From CAYWBI01 sp964456445 (GTDB taxonomy: Bacteria > Calditrichota > Calditrichia > Calditrichales > J004), in the NCBI GenBank assembly GCA_964456445.1, contig CAYWBI010000211.1, positions 1-6,223 of the forward strand: 6,223 nucleotides of DNA. Direction: 5' to 3'. Positions 6,000 through 6,223 of this stretch are shown piece by piece. The notes beneath the pieces are model-generated. The model was not told where the DNA came from, made no database searches, and was given only the letters and a program-made list of their open reading frames with translations. The first letter of the stretch is position 1, and each line of letters begins with the position of its first letter. The translations under genes were made by a program, and so were the position numbers.

Positions 6000-6223
6000 C
6001 AATCCTGCCTTATAGTTTTCTTTCTATCTAAGTATTACCCATACAAAACCCAGTAGGGCCTATAAAGGAAAAGAGTGTCGTGGATGCAACCAATGTGAGC
6101 AACACCTGGTTTAAAAACAGCAAAGGTAAGCGGGCCGATCTTTTACTTTTAACGGTCGGTACAAAATAATTTAACCCAACTTGGCCGCTATAAATAAAAT
6201 TTTACCTAAAATCGGCGAATTTC

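Larger units (their letters stand above)
5484..6223. other. Long non-coding region downstream of the M64 gene
   Basis: I see no convincing gene in these 740 bases. A 78-codon open frame at 5820-6056 runs straight through the hairpin repeats and has no motif, so I do not call it. The region holds a 14-bp palindrome TTAAGGATCCTTAA (5648-5661), an inverted repeat ATTGGAA/TTCCAAT (5691-5697 with 5717-5723), the direct 9-mer TCCGGGACA twice (5562-5570 and 5703-5711), the four-hairpin element (5788-5910) and competing CCAATT inverted repeats (5963-5999). No clear intrinsic terminator follows the peptidase stop. Confidence 0.6.

Noticed and set aside
5820..6056. 78-codon open frame through the hairpin element
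   Set aside because: The frame translates palindromic repeat DNA, has no plausible ribosome binding site and shows no protein motif.

Overview
The window looks like chromosomal DNA from an uncultivated or little-studied Gram-negative bacterium. It has moderate GC, AT-rich spacers, and an exported M64-family metallopeptidase, a family common in Bacteroidota, Acidobacteriota and related phyla. The FCB/Calditrichota-like neighbourhood is only a guess, since no rRNA or strong phylogenetic marker is present. All recognised genes lie on the + strand.

Layout: (1) 1-421 is a non-coding leader with a strong hairpin at 96-121. (2) 422-1471 is plsX, the acyl-ACP:phosphate acyltransferase of phospholipid synthesis. 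It stands alone here, without the rpmF/fabH/fabD neighbours often seen. (3) 1723-3690 is a tight three-gene unit: a four-helix membrane protein of unknown function (127 aa), a 53-aa single-helix membrane protein that overlaps both neighbours, and a YfcC/DcuC-family secondary transporter. The overlaps (4 nt and 20 nt) imply translational coupling and suggest that the two small proteins work with the transporter. (4) 3691-4064 is an intergenic region with a perfect 32-bp palindrome and a plausible promoter. (5) 4065-5483 is a secreted zinc peptidase of family M64 with its own leader. (6) 5484-6223 is about 740 bp without a convincing gene. It holds several inverted repeats and, at 5788-5910, a dense run of four adjacent GC-rich hairpins that looks like an interspersed repetitive element, perhaps left by or mobilised by an IS200/IS605/RAYT-type transposase.

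No CRISPR array, tRNA, rRNA, complete transposon or recognisable defence system was seen. The most interesting items are the coupled micro-protein/transporter unit, the composite hairpin element and the perfect palindrome. No strong evidence for a wholly new system was found. A peptidase next to a possible amino-acid-type carrier could fit peptide scavenging, but the two are separated by 374 bp and a likely promoter, so this link is speculative.
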